Source: JANWZL01 sp037445185
Lineage (GTDB): Bacteria; Pseudomonadota; Gammaproteobacteria; Burkholderiales; Thiobacillaceae
Assembly: GCA_037445185.1 (NCBI GenBank)
Contig: JBBIKZ010000050.1
Span: forward strand, 1 to 16,936
Reading direction: 5' to 3'
DNA: 16,936 nt
The notes under the pieces were generated by a model. It did no database searches. It was not told where the DNA came from and saw nothing but the letters and a program-made list of their open reading frames with translations. This document shows positions 1 to 6,711 of this stretch, one piece after another (the stretch's first letter is position 1; every line of letters begins with the position of its first letter). A program made the translations under genes and the position numbers.

Positions 1-59
1 CCGACATACGCACGGCCTCCAACAACCTCCCTCGACCGTAGTAGTATCAGTCGGCTACC

Positions 60-88
60 GTGAAAGTCGGCATAAGCCGACTTTTCAC
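60..88 (+). terminator. Hairpin, possible intrinsic terminator
   Basis: The arms AAAGTCGGC (63-71) and GCCGACTTT (76-84) pair perfectly around an ATAA loop, and GTGA/TCAC outside them extends the stem with one bulged T. A short run of four T ends the plus-strand arm, so it could end a plus-strand transcript entering from the left of the window. The T run is weak for an efficient terminator. It could also serve the minus-strand DUF2189 gene from the other side. Confidence 0.45.
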
Positions 89-94
89 AAACCA

Positions 95-113
95 GGCCGG
101 CCTGACGCCGGCC
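95..113. terminator. GC-rich hairpin downstream of the DUF2189 gene
   Basis: GGCCGGC (95-101) and GCCGGCC (107-113) form a perfect 7-bp GC stem with a five-base loop. It lies 19 bp beyond the stop codon of the minus-strand DUF2189 gene, where a transcript-end structure would be expected. No clear T tract follows on the minus strand (the next bases read TGGTTTG), so it may only stabilise the RNA end. Confidence 0.35.
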
Positions 114-132
114 CTGCGGTGTGCCCCGCTGA

Positions 133-906
133 TCAGTCCTGCGCCACCAGATCCCGATAGGCATGCCAGGTGGCATGACCCAAGACGGGGAAGATGATCG
201 CCAAGGGAATGATCCAGGCGAGGAAGCCAACGAAACCGAGCACCCCGATGAGGAGGGCCCACACTAGCATGGGCAGTGGGTTCTCCCGCACGACCCAAAG
301 GCTGGTCACGACGGCAGTGATGAGGTCGCTCTTGCGGTCCATGAGCATGGGCAGGGAGACCACCGCCAGCGAGAAGGTCAGTGCAGCAACCGCCCCACCG
401 ATGAGCATGTAAGGCAGGATGAAGCCCATGTGTTCCGGCGCAAACAACAAGGCGAGGTTGAAGGCGCTGTCAGTCACAATGTCGCCCTTGAGAAAGAGGC
501 CTACGAGGATGGCCGACAACCGCTCCCATCCGCTCAGGATGAACGCCAGCAGCAAGCCGAACAACCCAATGGAGCTGGCGTTTTCACGCACGCCCTGCAA
601 GGGCCGGAACTGACCGGGCTTTTCCGCGCGCCGGGACAGATCGTAGAAGCCGATCGCCAGGAACGGGGCAACCAGCAGGAAACCGCTGCTCAAGGCCATG
701 ACCAGGTGGGGTCGCGGCAGGGCATAGTCCAGGATCAGAAGGCCTAGCAAGGTGAAGAGTGCACCCAGGGCAAGGGAGATGGCCCAGTTGTGGCGAAAGT
801 CACGCCAACCGCGAGCGAGCCAGCTAAATGGCGCCGCCACCGTGACCCGTCTCAGGGCAGGCAGTTCGATGTTGCGTGTGTGGGGTTTGATGGTTACGCT
901 ACCCAT
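133..906 (-). CDS. DUF2189 family integral membrane protein
   Basis: The product is a 257-residue inner-membrane protein of unknown function that resembles the DUF2189 family. The first 40 residues are polar. Hydrophobic segments follow at roughly 41-62, 66-90, 112-138, 160-188 and 211-245, some long enough to cross the membrane twice. The tail after W247 is short and polar. The start is well fixed: AAAGGAGG (912-919) sits five bases before the ATG. The gene diverges from transaldolase across a 145-bp control region and stands alone as a unit, with hairpins beyond its stop. I infer the family from the overall pattern (a W-rich N-terminal stretch around 'GWRDFRHNW' followed by tandem membrane blocks). 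Nothing in the sequence reveals a substrate or reaction. Confidence 0.85.
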   Translation of the reverse strand: MGSVTIKPHTRNIELPALRRVTVAAPFSWLARGWRDFRHNWAISLALGALFTLLGLLILDYALPRPHLVMALSSGFLLVAPFLAIGFYDLSRRAEKPGQFRPLQGVRENASSIGLFGLLLAFILSGWERLSAILVGLFLKGDIVTDSAFNLALLFAPEHMGFILPYMLIGGAVAALTFSLAVVSLPMLMDRKSDLITAVVTSLWVVRENPLPMLVWALLIGVLGFVGFLAWIIPLAIIFPVLGHATWHAYRDLVAQD

Positions 907-1051
907 GACATCCTCCTTTCATACTCGGTCATCACACCGGCAATATGGGTGTCCGAACTCTATATAGTAAAAATCTCAACAATTGGAACCACGATTTGCA
1001 GCACGGGTTCCATAGCTACATAACCAACCCTATCCGATGAGGAGCGATACC
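907..1051. promoter_or_regulatory. Divergent promoter region with an inverted repeat
   Basis: This AT-richer spacer separates two divergent genes. On the plus strand, TTGCAG (996-1001), a 17-bp spacer and CATAAC (1019-1024) form a weak sigma-70-like promoter for transaldolase. On the minus strand, the TATATAG stretch around 960-967 is a candidate -10 for the DUF2189 gene. The arms TGGAACC (984-990) and GGTTCCA (1006-1012) form a perfect inverted repeat around 15 bases, overlapping the plus-strand -35 and lying upstream of the minus-strand -10. That is where a shared operator would lie. The promoter calls are made by eye. Confidence 0.4.
1039..1044 (+). promoter_or_regulatory. Ribosome binding site that fixes the transaldolase start
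   Basis: GAGGAG ends seven bases before the ATG at 1052. An earlier in-frame ATG at 1037 overlaps this site and has no binding site of its own, so the start at 1052 is preferred. Confidence 0.75.
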
Positions 1052-2128
1052 ATGTCTAAGCTGCTTACTCTGCGTCGCCTAGGTCAGAGCATCTGGCTGG
1101 ACAACCTCTCCCGCAATCACCTCCGCGAGGGCATCTTGGCACGCCTGATTGCGGAAGGCGTCAGCGGCATCACCTCTAACCCCACCATCTTCCACAAGGC
1201 GGTGAGCGACAGTCCCTATTATCGGGACGATCTGGCCAGGCTTAAGCAGGCCGAGCCGGATCCGGAGCGTCGTTACGAGGCCCTGGTGGTGGAGGACATC
1301 CGTGCCGCCTGCGATCTCTTCCGCCCCGTGTACGAGGCGAGCCACGGCGACGACGGTTATGTGAGCCTGGAGGTGTCGCCACGACTGGCCTTTGACACCG
1401 CCGGTACGGTGGCCGAGGCAAAACGGCTCGCTGCCTTGGTCGGGCGTGACAACCTGCTGATCAAGGTCCCGGGTACGGCCGAAGGGATCGAGGCCTTCGA
1501 ACAACTCACCGCCCAGGGCGTGCGGATCAATGTCACGCTCCTCTTCTCTCTGCAGCACGTGGTACGGGTGTTCGAGGCCTACATCCGGGGGGCCAAGGAC
1601 TGGCTCGCCGCCGGGGGCGACCCCGGCCGGCTGAAGGCGGTGGCGAGCCTGTTCCTGTCCCGCGTCGACACCCTGGCGGACAAGCGTCTGGACGCCCTGG
1701 CCACGCCGGAGGCGACGCACATGCGCGGCAAGACGGCGGTGGCCATGGCGAGACTCGCCTATCAACGCTTCAAGGACTTGTTCCACGGTGCGGCATACGC
1801 CGAGTTGAAGGCCGCCGGCGTGCGCCCCCAGTATCTGCTGTGGGCGAGCAGCGGCACCAAGAACCCGGCCTACAGCGATCTGCTCTATGTCGAGCCCCTC
1901 ATGGGCGCGGAGACCATCAACACCCTGCCGGACAAGACCCTCGAGGCCCTGCGCGATCACGGCCGGGTCGCCGCCCGGTTGGAAGAGGGCATCGCCGATG
2001 CCGAGGCGCACCTCATTCGGCTCGAACACCTGGGCATCCTGCCCGCCGACCTGGGCGAGGCACTGCAGCGCGAGGGGGTGAGGCTGTTCGCGGAGTCCTA
2101 CGATCAACTGCTGGCGCTGATGCAGTGA
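1052..2128 (+). CDS. tal: Transaldolase (long, type 2 form)
   Basis: Transaldolase transfers a dihydroxyacetone unit between sugar phosphates in the non-oxidative pentose phosphate pathway, in the cytosol. The 358-residue product has the family signature 'GVSGITSNPTIF' at about 36-47, and the Schiff-base lysine in 'NLLIKVPGT' at K138. The 'INVTLLFS' strand and 'VASLFLSRVD' follow, then 'YLLWASSGTKNPAYSDLLYVE' in the C-terminal half of the barrel. At about 360 residues it matches the longer transaldolases (as in mycobacteria and many proteobacteria) rather than the roughly 317-residue TalB type or the short 220-residue form. It heads a plus-strand group: the RpfE-type gene follows after 28 bp and pcm after that, so the three are probably co-transcribed. 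In an autotroph it would feed pentose interconversion around the Calvin cycle; that is inference. Confidence 0.95.
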   Translation: MSKLLTLRRLGQSIWLDNLSRNHLREGILARLIAEGVSGITSNPTIFHKAVSDSPYYRDDLARLKQAEPDPERRYEALVVEDIRAACDLFRPVYEASHGDDGYVSLEVSPRLAFDTAGTVAEAKRLAALVGRDNLLIKVPGTAEGIEAFEQLTAQGVRINVTLLFSLQHVVRVFEAYIRGAKDWLAAGGDPGRLKAVASLFLSRVDTLADKRLDALATPEATHMRGKTAVAMARLAYQRFKDLFHGAAYAELKAAGVRPQYLLWASSGTKNPAYSDLLYVEPLMGAETINTLPDKTLEALRDHGRVAARLEEGIADAEAHLIRLEHLGILPADLGEALQREGVRLFAESYDQLLALMQ

Positions 2129-2156
2129 GTGCGACGCGCCGGCGCGGTCAGGCGAC

Positions 2157-3128
2157 ATGATGCGGCTGCATGTCATCCTCGACGGCCTGCCGGGGCCCAG
2201 CGCTCTGCCCGGGGGGGTGCGCCGCCATGCGCCGTCGCTGGCCAAGCTGCTGGCCTGCGGCCAGGCGTTGCCCGCCGAGACCAGCCTGAGCTCGGCCATC
2301 GCCCGGGCATTCGGGCTGGGTGATGGCCTGCCCATCGCGCCGCATACCCTCGCCATGGACGGTCTGAACCCGGATGACGGCCTGTGGCTGCGCGCCGACC
2401 CGGTCAGCCTGACTTTCTACCAGGACCAGCTGGTGCTGTTGGGCCCCGATCGGCTGGCGGTGCGGGCGGACGAGGCGCAGGCCCTGATCGCCCACCTCAA
2501 GCGGCATTTCGAGGCCGAAGGACTCGCCTTGCATGCGCCGGTCGCGCAGCGGTGGTACCTGCGGCTGGGTGACGGCGCGGCGCTGCCGCACACCGATCCC
2601 CTCGACGCGGTGGAGGGCCGCCCCGTGGACCGCCACCTCCCGCGCGGACCTGTCGCAGCCGTCTGGCGCCGCCGCATGAACGAGATCCAGATGCTGCTGC
2701 ATGACCATCCGGTCAACCGGGCGCGTGAGGCGGCCGGCAAGTGGCCGATCAACAGCGTCTGGTTCTGGGGTGGCGGCCGGCATCTCCCCTTGCCGCCCCC
2801 GCCGTTCACGCAGCTGGCGGCAGGGCACAGCCTCGCGCATGCCCTGGCCCAGGCCGCAGGCATGCGCTGGACGGCGCCGGACCGGCTGGATGCGCTGCGG
2901 GACGGCGAGGCTGCTATGGTGATATTGGAGCTGCCCGAGGCGGACGATGCCGGGAGCTTGGCGCAAGCCCTGCGCCAATTGGAGGCCGGATGGTTCAGAC
3001 CGGCGCTCGGTCGTCTGCGCCGCGGCGCCATCAGGTCCCTGCAGCTGGACTGCACCGGTGCCTCGCCCGCAAGCCGGGCGTTGACCCCCCTGTCGGTCTA
3101 TCGCTTCTGGCAGCGTCCGGATATTTGA
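2157..3128 (+). CDS. RpfE-type / COG4255 protein, alkaline-phosphatase-like fold suspected
   Basis: This 323-residue cytosolic protein looks like the COG4255 family, often annotated 'regulatory protein RpfE type' or 'phosphoglycerate mutase'. The recognisable signature is the 'NSVWFWGGG' motif at 199-207, preceded by 'MNEIQMLLHDHPVNRAREAAGKWPI' (174-198), both typical of these proteins. The N-terminus opens with a hydrophobic strand, 'MRLHVILDG', that could begin a mutase-like fold. I see no full set of metal ligands as in true cofactor-independent phosphoglycerate mutases, so catalytic activity is doubtful. Two adjacent ATG codons (2157 and 2160) are possible starts, and the binding site is weak. 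It lies 28 bp after tal and 31 bp before pcm. The family name is from memory of the motif; the biochemical role is unknown. Confidence 0.75.
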   Translation: MMRLHVILDGLPGPSALPGGVRRHAPSLAKLLACGQALPAETSLSSAIARAFGLGDGLPIAPHTLAMDGLNPDDGLWLRADPVSLTFYQDQLVLLGPDRLAVRADEAQALIAHLKRHFEAEGLALHAPVAQRWYLRLGDGAALPHTDPLDAVEGRPVDRHLPRGPVAAVWRRRMNEIQMLLHDHPVNRAREAAGKWPINSVWFWGGGRHLPLPPPPFTQLAAGHSLAHALAQAAGMRWTAPDRLDALRDGEAAMVILELPEADDAGSLAQALRQLEAGWFRPALGRLRRGAIRSLQLDCTGASPASRALTPLSVYRFWQRPDI

Positions 3129-3159
3129 GTCATGCCATGTCGAGCAGTGATCGTCTGCC

Positions 3160-3819
3160 ATGAACGACCGCCAAGCCATGCTGCAAGACATCCTCTGGGA
3201 GGTGGAGGCGACCCGCCGCTATATCGGCAAGGACGCGCTGGATGAACGGGTCATGCGGGTCATGGCCGAGGTGCCGCGCGAGCGCTTCGTGCCCGAGGAC
3301 ATGCGCGCAATGGCCTTTCGCAACGGCCCCGTGCCCATCGGCCATGGTCAGACCATCTCCCAGCCCTACATCGTGGCGCTGATGACGGATCTGCTCTCAC
3401 CCCAGGCCGACGACGTCATCCTCGAGGTCGGCACCGGATCCGGTTATCAGGCCGCGGTGCTCTCCCGCCTGGTGCGCAAGGTCTACAGCCTGGAGATCAT
3501 CGAGGCCCTGGCCAGCGCGGCCAAACGGCGCCTGGCCGAGCTGGGCTACGACAATGTGGAAGTCCACCACCGCGACGGCTATATGGGTCTGCCGGAGCAC
3601 GCCCCCTATGACGGCATCATCGTCACCGCCGCCCCCTTCATTCCCCCCGCCCTGCTCGACCAACTCAAGCCGGGCGGGCGCCTGGTGATCCCGGTGGGAC
3701 GGCCGGGGTGGTCACAGGAACTCAAGCTGCTGGAGAAGTGCGCCGACGGACAGGTGCGGGAAAAGTACGTGCTGGCGGTCGCCTTCGTGCCGCTGACCGG
3801 CAAGGTGGACGAGGTCTGA
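3160..3819 (+). CDS. pcm: Protein-L-isoaspartate O-methyltransferase
   Basis: Pcm methylates isoaspartyl residues that form in ageing proteins, using S-adenosylmethionine, and so starts their repair to normal aspartate. The 219-residue length is typical. Key blocks are 'VPRERFVPE' (39-46), the substrate-site segment 'PIGHGQTISQPYIVALM' (59-75), AdoMet motif I 'ILEVGTGSGYQ' (87-97), and 'YDGIIVTAAP' followed by 'LKPGGRLVIPVG'. The start at 3160 has no strong ribosome binding site; an alternative ATG at 3178 would shorten the product by six residues. It closes the tal group and converges on yajQ with 28 bp between the two stop codons. No terminator is visible there, although the nine-base CTGACACCC occurs twice (3816 and 3835). 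Confidence 0.95.
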   Translation: MNDRQAMLQDILWEVEATRRYIGKDALDERVMRVMAEVPRERFVPEDMRAMAFRNGPVPIGHGQTISQPYIVALMTDLLSPQADDVILEVGTGSGYQAAVLSRLVRKVYSLEIIEALASAAKRRLAELGYDNVEVHHRDGYMGLPEHAPYDGIIVTAAPFIPPALLDQLKPGGRLVIPVGRPGWSQELKLLEKCADGQVREKYVLAVAFVPLTGKVDEV

Positions 3820-3847
3820 CACCCCCGCGTCGGGCTGACACCCGCGG

Positions 3848-4336
3848 TCAGTCGCGGAAGTTGACGAACTGCAGGGGCACCTCGGTGACGGTCTTGCGCG
3901 TGAGGGCGATGGCCTCCTGCAGCATGTCCCGCTTGGCGCCCGAGACCCGTACCACCTCGCCCTGGATGCTGGCGGTGACCTTGAGCTTGCTGTCCTTGAT
4001 GAGCTTGACGATCTTCTTCGCCACCTCGGTCTCGATGCCGTTTCGCACCTTGACCTGGCGCTTCAGCTTGTTGCCGGAGACCTTCTCGCGCTTCTCCGCC
4101 ACATCCAGCGACCGCACGTCTATGCCCCGCTTGCTGAGTTTGGCGATCAAGACCTCCTTGACCTGATCGAGCTTGAAGTCATCGTCGGCGTACAACGTCA
4201 GCACATAATCGGTCTGCTCGATGCGGGCGTCCGAGCCCTTGAAGTCGAAACGGTTGGCGATTTCCTTGTTGGCCTGATCGACCGCATTCTTGAGTTCCTG
4301 CTTGTCCACCTCGGACACGATGTCGAACGAAGGCAT
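3848..4336 (-). CDS. yajQ: YajQ family nucleotide-binding protein (DUF520)
   Basis: The 162-residue product matches the YajQ family in length and sequence: 'MPSFDIVSEVDKQELKNAVDQANKEIANRFDFKGSDARIE' at the N-terminus, 'VEVLIAKLSKRGIDVRSLD'-like central blocks, and a C-terminal 'IKDSKLKVTASIQGEVVRVSGAKRDMLQEAIA'. Members bind nucleotides and RNA; a Xanthomonas homologue binds cyclic di-GMP and affects gene expression. Whether this one does so cannot be read from the sequence. It begins nine bases after the ppnP stop, so it is probably the last gene of the argG transcript or of a ppnP-yajQ unit. It is cytosolic with no signal peptide. The gene often sits near argG in proteobacteria, which agrees with this context. 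Confidence 0.95.
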   Translation of the reverse strand: MPSFDIVSEVDKQELKNAVDQANKEIANRFDFKGSDARIEQTDYVLTLYADDDFKLDQVKEVLIAKLSKRGIDVRSLDVAEKREKVSGNKLKRQVKVRNGIETEVAKKIVKLIKDSKLKVTASIQGEVVRVSGAKRDMLQEAIALTRKTVTEVPLQFVNFRD

Positions 4337-4345
4337 GGCTTGGGC

Positions 4346-4657
4346 TCAACCGAAATGGCAGACGTAGTGATAGGGCTCCAGGGCCTCGATGTCGAAACTG
4401 GAGTTGGCCGGCACGCTGAACGATTCGCCCGGCCCGTATTCGGTCCACGCCTCCTGCCCCGCCAGCCTGACGCGACAGCGGCCGGCCACGCATTCCATGG
4501 TCTCGGGCACGCCGGTCTTGAAGCTCAAGGTCGAAGGCAGGATCACCCCCACCGATTTACGGCTGCCGTCGGGGAAAAGCACGGTATGGGAGACGCACTT
4601 GCCATCGAAATAGACGTTGGCCTGCTTGACGACGCTGACATGGTCGAATTGGGACAT
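4346..4657 (-). CDS. ppnP: Pyrimidine/purine nucleoside phosphorylase PpnP
   Basis: PpnP (formerly YaiE, DUF1255) is a small cupin that splits nucleosides with phosphate into base and ribose 1-phosphate, a salvage reaction. The 103-residue product has the expected blocks: 'ANVYFDGKCVSHTVLFPDGSRKSVGVILP', then 'TGVPETMECVAGRCRVRL', then 'GESFSVPANSSFDIEALEPYHYVCHFG'. The start was placed at 4657 because homologues begin near 'MSQFDHVSV'. The frame stays open for 25 more codons to 4732, but that extension is proline-rich and unlike the family. A possible -10 (TACAAT, minus strand, 4692-4697) lies 34 bases upstream of this start, without a convincing -35. Beyond it the small DUF2788 gene ends at 4758, leaving a 100-bp gap that contains the palindrome GTGTGCACAC (4725-4734). 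Confidence 0.92.
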   Translation of the reverse strand: MSQFDHVSVVKQANVYFDGKCVSHTVLFPDGSRKSVGVILPSTLSFKTGVPETMECVAGRCRVRLAGQEAWTEYGPGESFSVPANSSFDIEALEPYHYVCHFG

Positions 4658-4757
4658 GGGGCTGGGCTTTGACTGACTCGGCAGAGCTGGGATTGTATCG
4701 CGCCCCGTCCGACCCAGGGCAGGCGTGTGCACACCGGCATCGCCGCCGGCGGCGGCC

Positions 4758-4982
4758 TCAGGTCAGCAGCACGCGCTGGAGGACCAGCTTGCTCACGAAA
4801 CCGACCATGCCCAGCGCCAGGACGAAGTAGAGCACGGCCGTGCCGTAACGGCCGGCCTTGGAGCGCCAGGCCATGTGGCCGATGATGAACAGCATGAACA
4901 GGATCAGGGCGCTCACGCCGATGCTAAGGCCGAGGTCGGCCAGTTCGGCTTCGCTGTATCCGAACAGGGTGGTTTGCGTCAG
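4758..4982 (-). CDS. Small DUF2788-like membrane protein with a probable CTG start
   Basis: A 74-residue protein can be read here: about 20 soluble residues, a hydrophobic segment (about 21-39, ending 'ILFMLFIIGHMAW'), a basic loop 'RSKAGRYGT', and a second hydrophobic segment (about 48-66, 'VLYFVLALGMVGFV') followed by 'SKLVLQRVLLT'. This pattern resembles the DUF2788 family of two-helix inner-membrane proteins of unknown function. No ATG, GTG or TTG is in frame before residue 23. The frame is closed by a TGA at 5001-5003. The best start is a CTG at 4980-4982: AAAAGGAGG (4988-4996) sits five bases upstream, and CTGA overlaps the argG stop, as ATGA does in coupled gene pairs. The protein is therefore probably translationally coupled to argG. 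Ordinary gene callers could miss it. Confidence 0.8.
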   Translation of the reverse strand: MTQTTLFGYSEAELADLGLSIGVSALILFMLFIIGHMAWRSKAGRYGTAVLYFVLALGMVGFVSKLVLQRVLLT

Positions 4983-6214
4983 GTCGGCCTCCTTTTCATG
5001 TCACGGCGCGCGCCGATGCGCATGCGCAGGGCATTGAGCCTGATGAAGCCGCTGGCGTCGCGTTGGTCGTAGGCGCCGGCGTCCTCCTCGAAGGTGGCGA
5101 TGGCTGGGTCGAACAGCGAATCGGTCGCCGAGTCGCGGCCGACGACGCTGACGCTGCCCTTGTAGAGTTTCAGCCGCACCCAGCCGTTGACGTGGGTCTG
5201 GGTGTGGTCGATCAGCACCTGCAGCGCCCGGCGCTCCGGGCTCCACCAGTAGCCGTTGTAGATCAGGCTGGCGTAGCGCGGCATGAGGTCGTCCTTCAAG
5301 TGCGCCACTTCACGGTCCAGGGTGATGGACTCGATGGCCCGGTGCGCCTTGAGCAGGATGGTGCCGCCCGGGGTTTCGTAGCAGCCGCGCGATTTCATCC
5401 CGACATAGCGGTTCTCGACCAGATCCAGCCGGCCGATGCCGTGCCGGCCGCCCAGCGCGTTGAGCTGCGCCAGCAGGGTCGCAGGGCTCATCGCCTGGCC
5501 GTTGATGGCCGCCGGGTCACCGTTGCGGAATGCTATTTCCACGTACTCGGGCTCATCCGGCGCACGTTCCGGCGAGACCGTCCAGCGCCACATCTCCTCC
5601 TCGGCCTCGGCGGCGGGGTCCTCCAGGTGGCGGCCCTCGTAAGAGATGTGCAGCAGGTTGGCGTCCATGGAATAGGGGCTGCCGCCGGCCTTGTGCTTCA
5701 TCTCCACCGGGATGCCGTGGCTCTCGGCGTAGGCGAGCAGCTTCTCGCGCGACAGCAGGTCCCACTCGCGCCAGGGGGCGATGATCTTGATGTCCGGCTT
5801 CAGGGCATAGGCACCCAGTTCGAAGCGCACCTGGTCATTGCCCTTGCCGGTGGCGCCGTGCGCGATCGCATCCGCGCCAGTCGCGTTGGCGATCTCGATC
5901 AAACGCTTGGCGATCAGCGGCCGCGCGATCGAGGTGCCGAGCAGGTACTCCCCCTCGTAGACGGTATTCGCGCGGAACATCGGGAAGACGAGGTCGCGCA
6001 CGAACTCTTCCTTGAGGTCGTCGATGTAGATGTGCTCCGGTCTGATGCCCAGCTGCAGGGCCTTGGCCCTGGCCGGCTCGAGCTCCTCGCCCTGGCCGAT
6101 GTCGGCGGTGAAGGTGATCACCTCGCAGCGGTAGTGGTCCTGCAGCCACTTGAGGATCACCGAGGTATCCAGCCCGCCGGAGTAGGCGAGCACGACCTTT
6201 TTCACGTCGGACAT
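4979..6214 (-). CDS. argG: Argininosuccinate synthase
   Basis: ArgG joins citrulline and aspartate with ATP to make argininosuccinate, the second-to-last step of arginine synthesis. The 411-residue product starts 'MSDVKKVVLAYSGGLDTSVILKWL', with the N-type ATP-pyrophosphatase loop 'AYSGGLDTS' at 10-18. Further family blocks are 'ITFTADIGQGEE', 'AHGATGKGNDQVRFE' and 'GRDSATDSLFDP'. The length fits the shorter, roughly 400-residue class. An AAGGA element lies upstream of the ATG, and the DUF2283 gene ends 19 bp before it. The last codons encode 'MKRRPT', in which AGG AGG doubles as the ribosome binding site of the next gene; this tail lies beyond the usual conserved C-terminus. The argininosuccinate lyase gene (argH) is not in the window. 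Confidence 0.97.
   Translation of the reverse strand: MSDVKKVVLAYSGGLDTSVILKWLQDHYRCEVITFTADIGQGEELEPARAKALQLGIRPEHIYIDDLKEEFVRDLVFPMFRANTVYEGEYLLGTSIARPLIAKRLIEIANATGADAIAHGATGKGNDQVRFELGAYALKPDIKIIAPWREWDLLSREKLLAYAESHGIPVEMKHKAGGSPYSMDANLLHISYEGRHLEDPAAEAEEEMWRWTVSPERAPDEPEYVEIAFRNGDPAAINGQAMSPATLLAQLNALGGRHGIGRLDLVENRYVGMKSRGCYETPGGTILLKAHRAIESITLDREVAHLKDDLMPRYASLIYNGYWWSPERRALQVLIDHTQTHVNGWVRLKLYKGSVSVVGRDSATDSLFDPAIATFEEDAGAYDQRDASGFIRLNALRMRIGARRDMKRRPT
4988..4996 (-). promoter_or_regulatory. Strong ribosome binding site inside the end of argG
   Basis: On the minus strand the site reads AAAAGGAGG and lies five bases before the CTG proposed as the start of the DUF2788-like gene. It uses two AGG arginine codons of the argG tail. 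This is the main evidence that the small gene is translated despite lacking an ATG. Confidence 0.75.
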
Positions 6215-6233
6215 GTCGTCTCTTTCCTTGTTG

Positions 6234-6461
6234 TCAGTGCGCGCTGCCGTCCACGGCGATGACGTCCCCAGGGAAGTTGCCTACGCGCAAGACGCGCAGG
6301 TCGGTCATCTGCGAGGCATGTTCGATCTCGATGCCCACCACCCGGCCGTCCTCGGCCAGGTTGATCACGACGCCGGGCTGCGCCTCCCAGGCGTGGGAGG
6401 GGTTTTCCGGTACGAGTTCGAGATAGAGGGAATCCGTGTCCTTGAAATAGGCGATGTTCAT
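6234..6461 (-). CDS. DUF2283 family small protein
   Basis: The 75-residue product fits the DUF2283 family: 'MNIAYFKDTDSLYLELVPE' resembles the 'YD...DALYI.L' opening. The central 'GVVINLAEDGRVVGIEIEHAS' (about 30-50) is the family's most conserved block. The C-terminal 25 residues ('MTDLRVLRVGNFPGDVIAVDGSAH') are less conserved. DUF2283 proteins are small, soluble and uncharacterised; some occur beside DUF4258 genes in pairs that look like toxin-antitoxin modules, but no DUF4258 partner is recognisable here. It ends 19 bp before argG, so it is probably co-transcribed with it. No clear ribosome binding site is seen upstream of the ATG. An open frame of 76 codons (6458-6688) overlaps its start by ATGA but has no recognisable content. 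Confidence 0.8.
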   Translation of the reverse strand: MNIAYFKDTDSLYLELVPENPSHAWEAQPGVVINLAEDGRVVGIEIEHASQMTDLRVLRVGNFPGDVIAVDGSAH

Positions 6462-6711
6462 GGCGGGCTGTCGAGGAAGGCAGTCTCGGGACAGTGGAGG
6501 TAGCCTGCGAATGTTATCAGCTTGTGAACACCCTTCGGCACTCGCATGGCCGGTACGGATGGACCAGCAGGCTGCCGTCCGCCGCTCAAAACTTGTGAAG
6601 GTTTTCGTCGCGAGCGGCCCGAGGTTGAAGCGAGAAGCACAGTCGTACGATCAGTACGGCGAGCATCGCAGCTTCGAGATCGGGACACGCAGCAGAAAAA
6701 TTCACAAGTTC
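6462..6711. promoter_or_regulatory. Intergenic region with three CTTGTGAA copies
   Basis: This 250-bp gap lies upstream of the DUF2283-argG genes. The octamer CTTGTGAA occurs at 6521-6528 and 6592-6599, and inverted (TTCACAAG) at 6701-6708; two of the copies share the ten bases AACTTGTGAA. The third copy lies just beyond the stop of the Sel1-repeat gene and is followed on the minus strand by TTTTT. They could be repeated protein-binding sites; no known operator was recognised with confidence. No clear gene was found here. Confidence 0.3.

Noticed and set aside
1079..2356. Long minus-strand frame of 425 codons opposite transaldolase
   Set aside because: It is the antisense shadow of a clear transaldolase gene; the high GC content keeps such frames open.
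4346..4732. Longer ppnP starting at 4732
   Set aside because: The 25 extra residues are proline-rich and absent from the family, and the likely -10 hexamer lies inside that extension.
5063..6262. Plus-strand frame of 399 codons opposite argG
   Set aside because: Antisense shadow of argG, with biased composition and no recognisable domain.
6458..6688. A 76-codon minus-strand frame that overlaps the DUF2283 start by ATGA
   Set aside because: The junction looks like coupling, but the product is basic, low in recognisable motifs, has no ribosome binding site and resembles no family I know. It may be chance.
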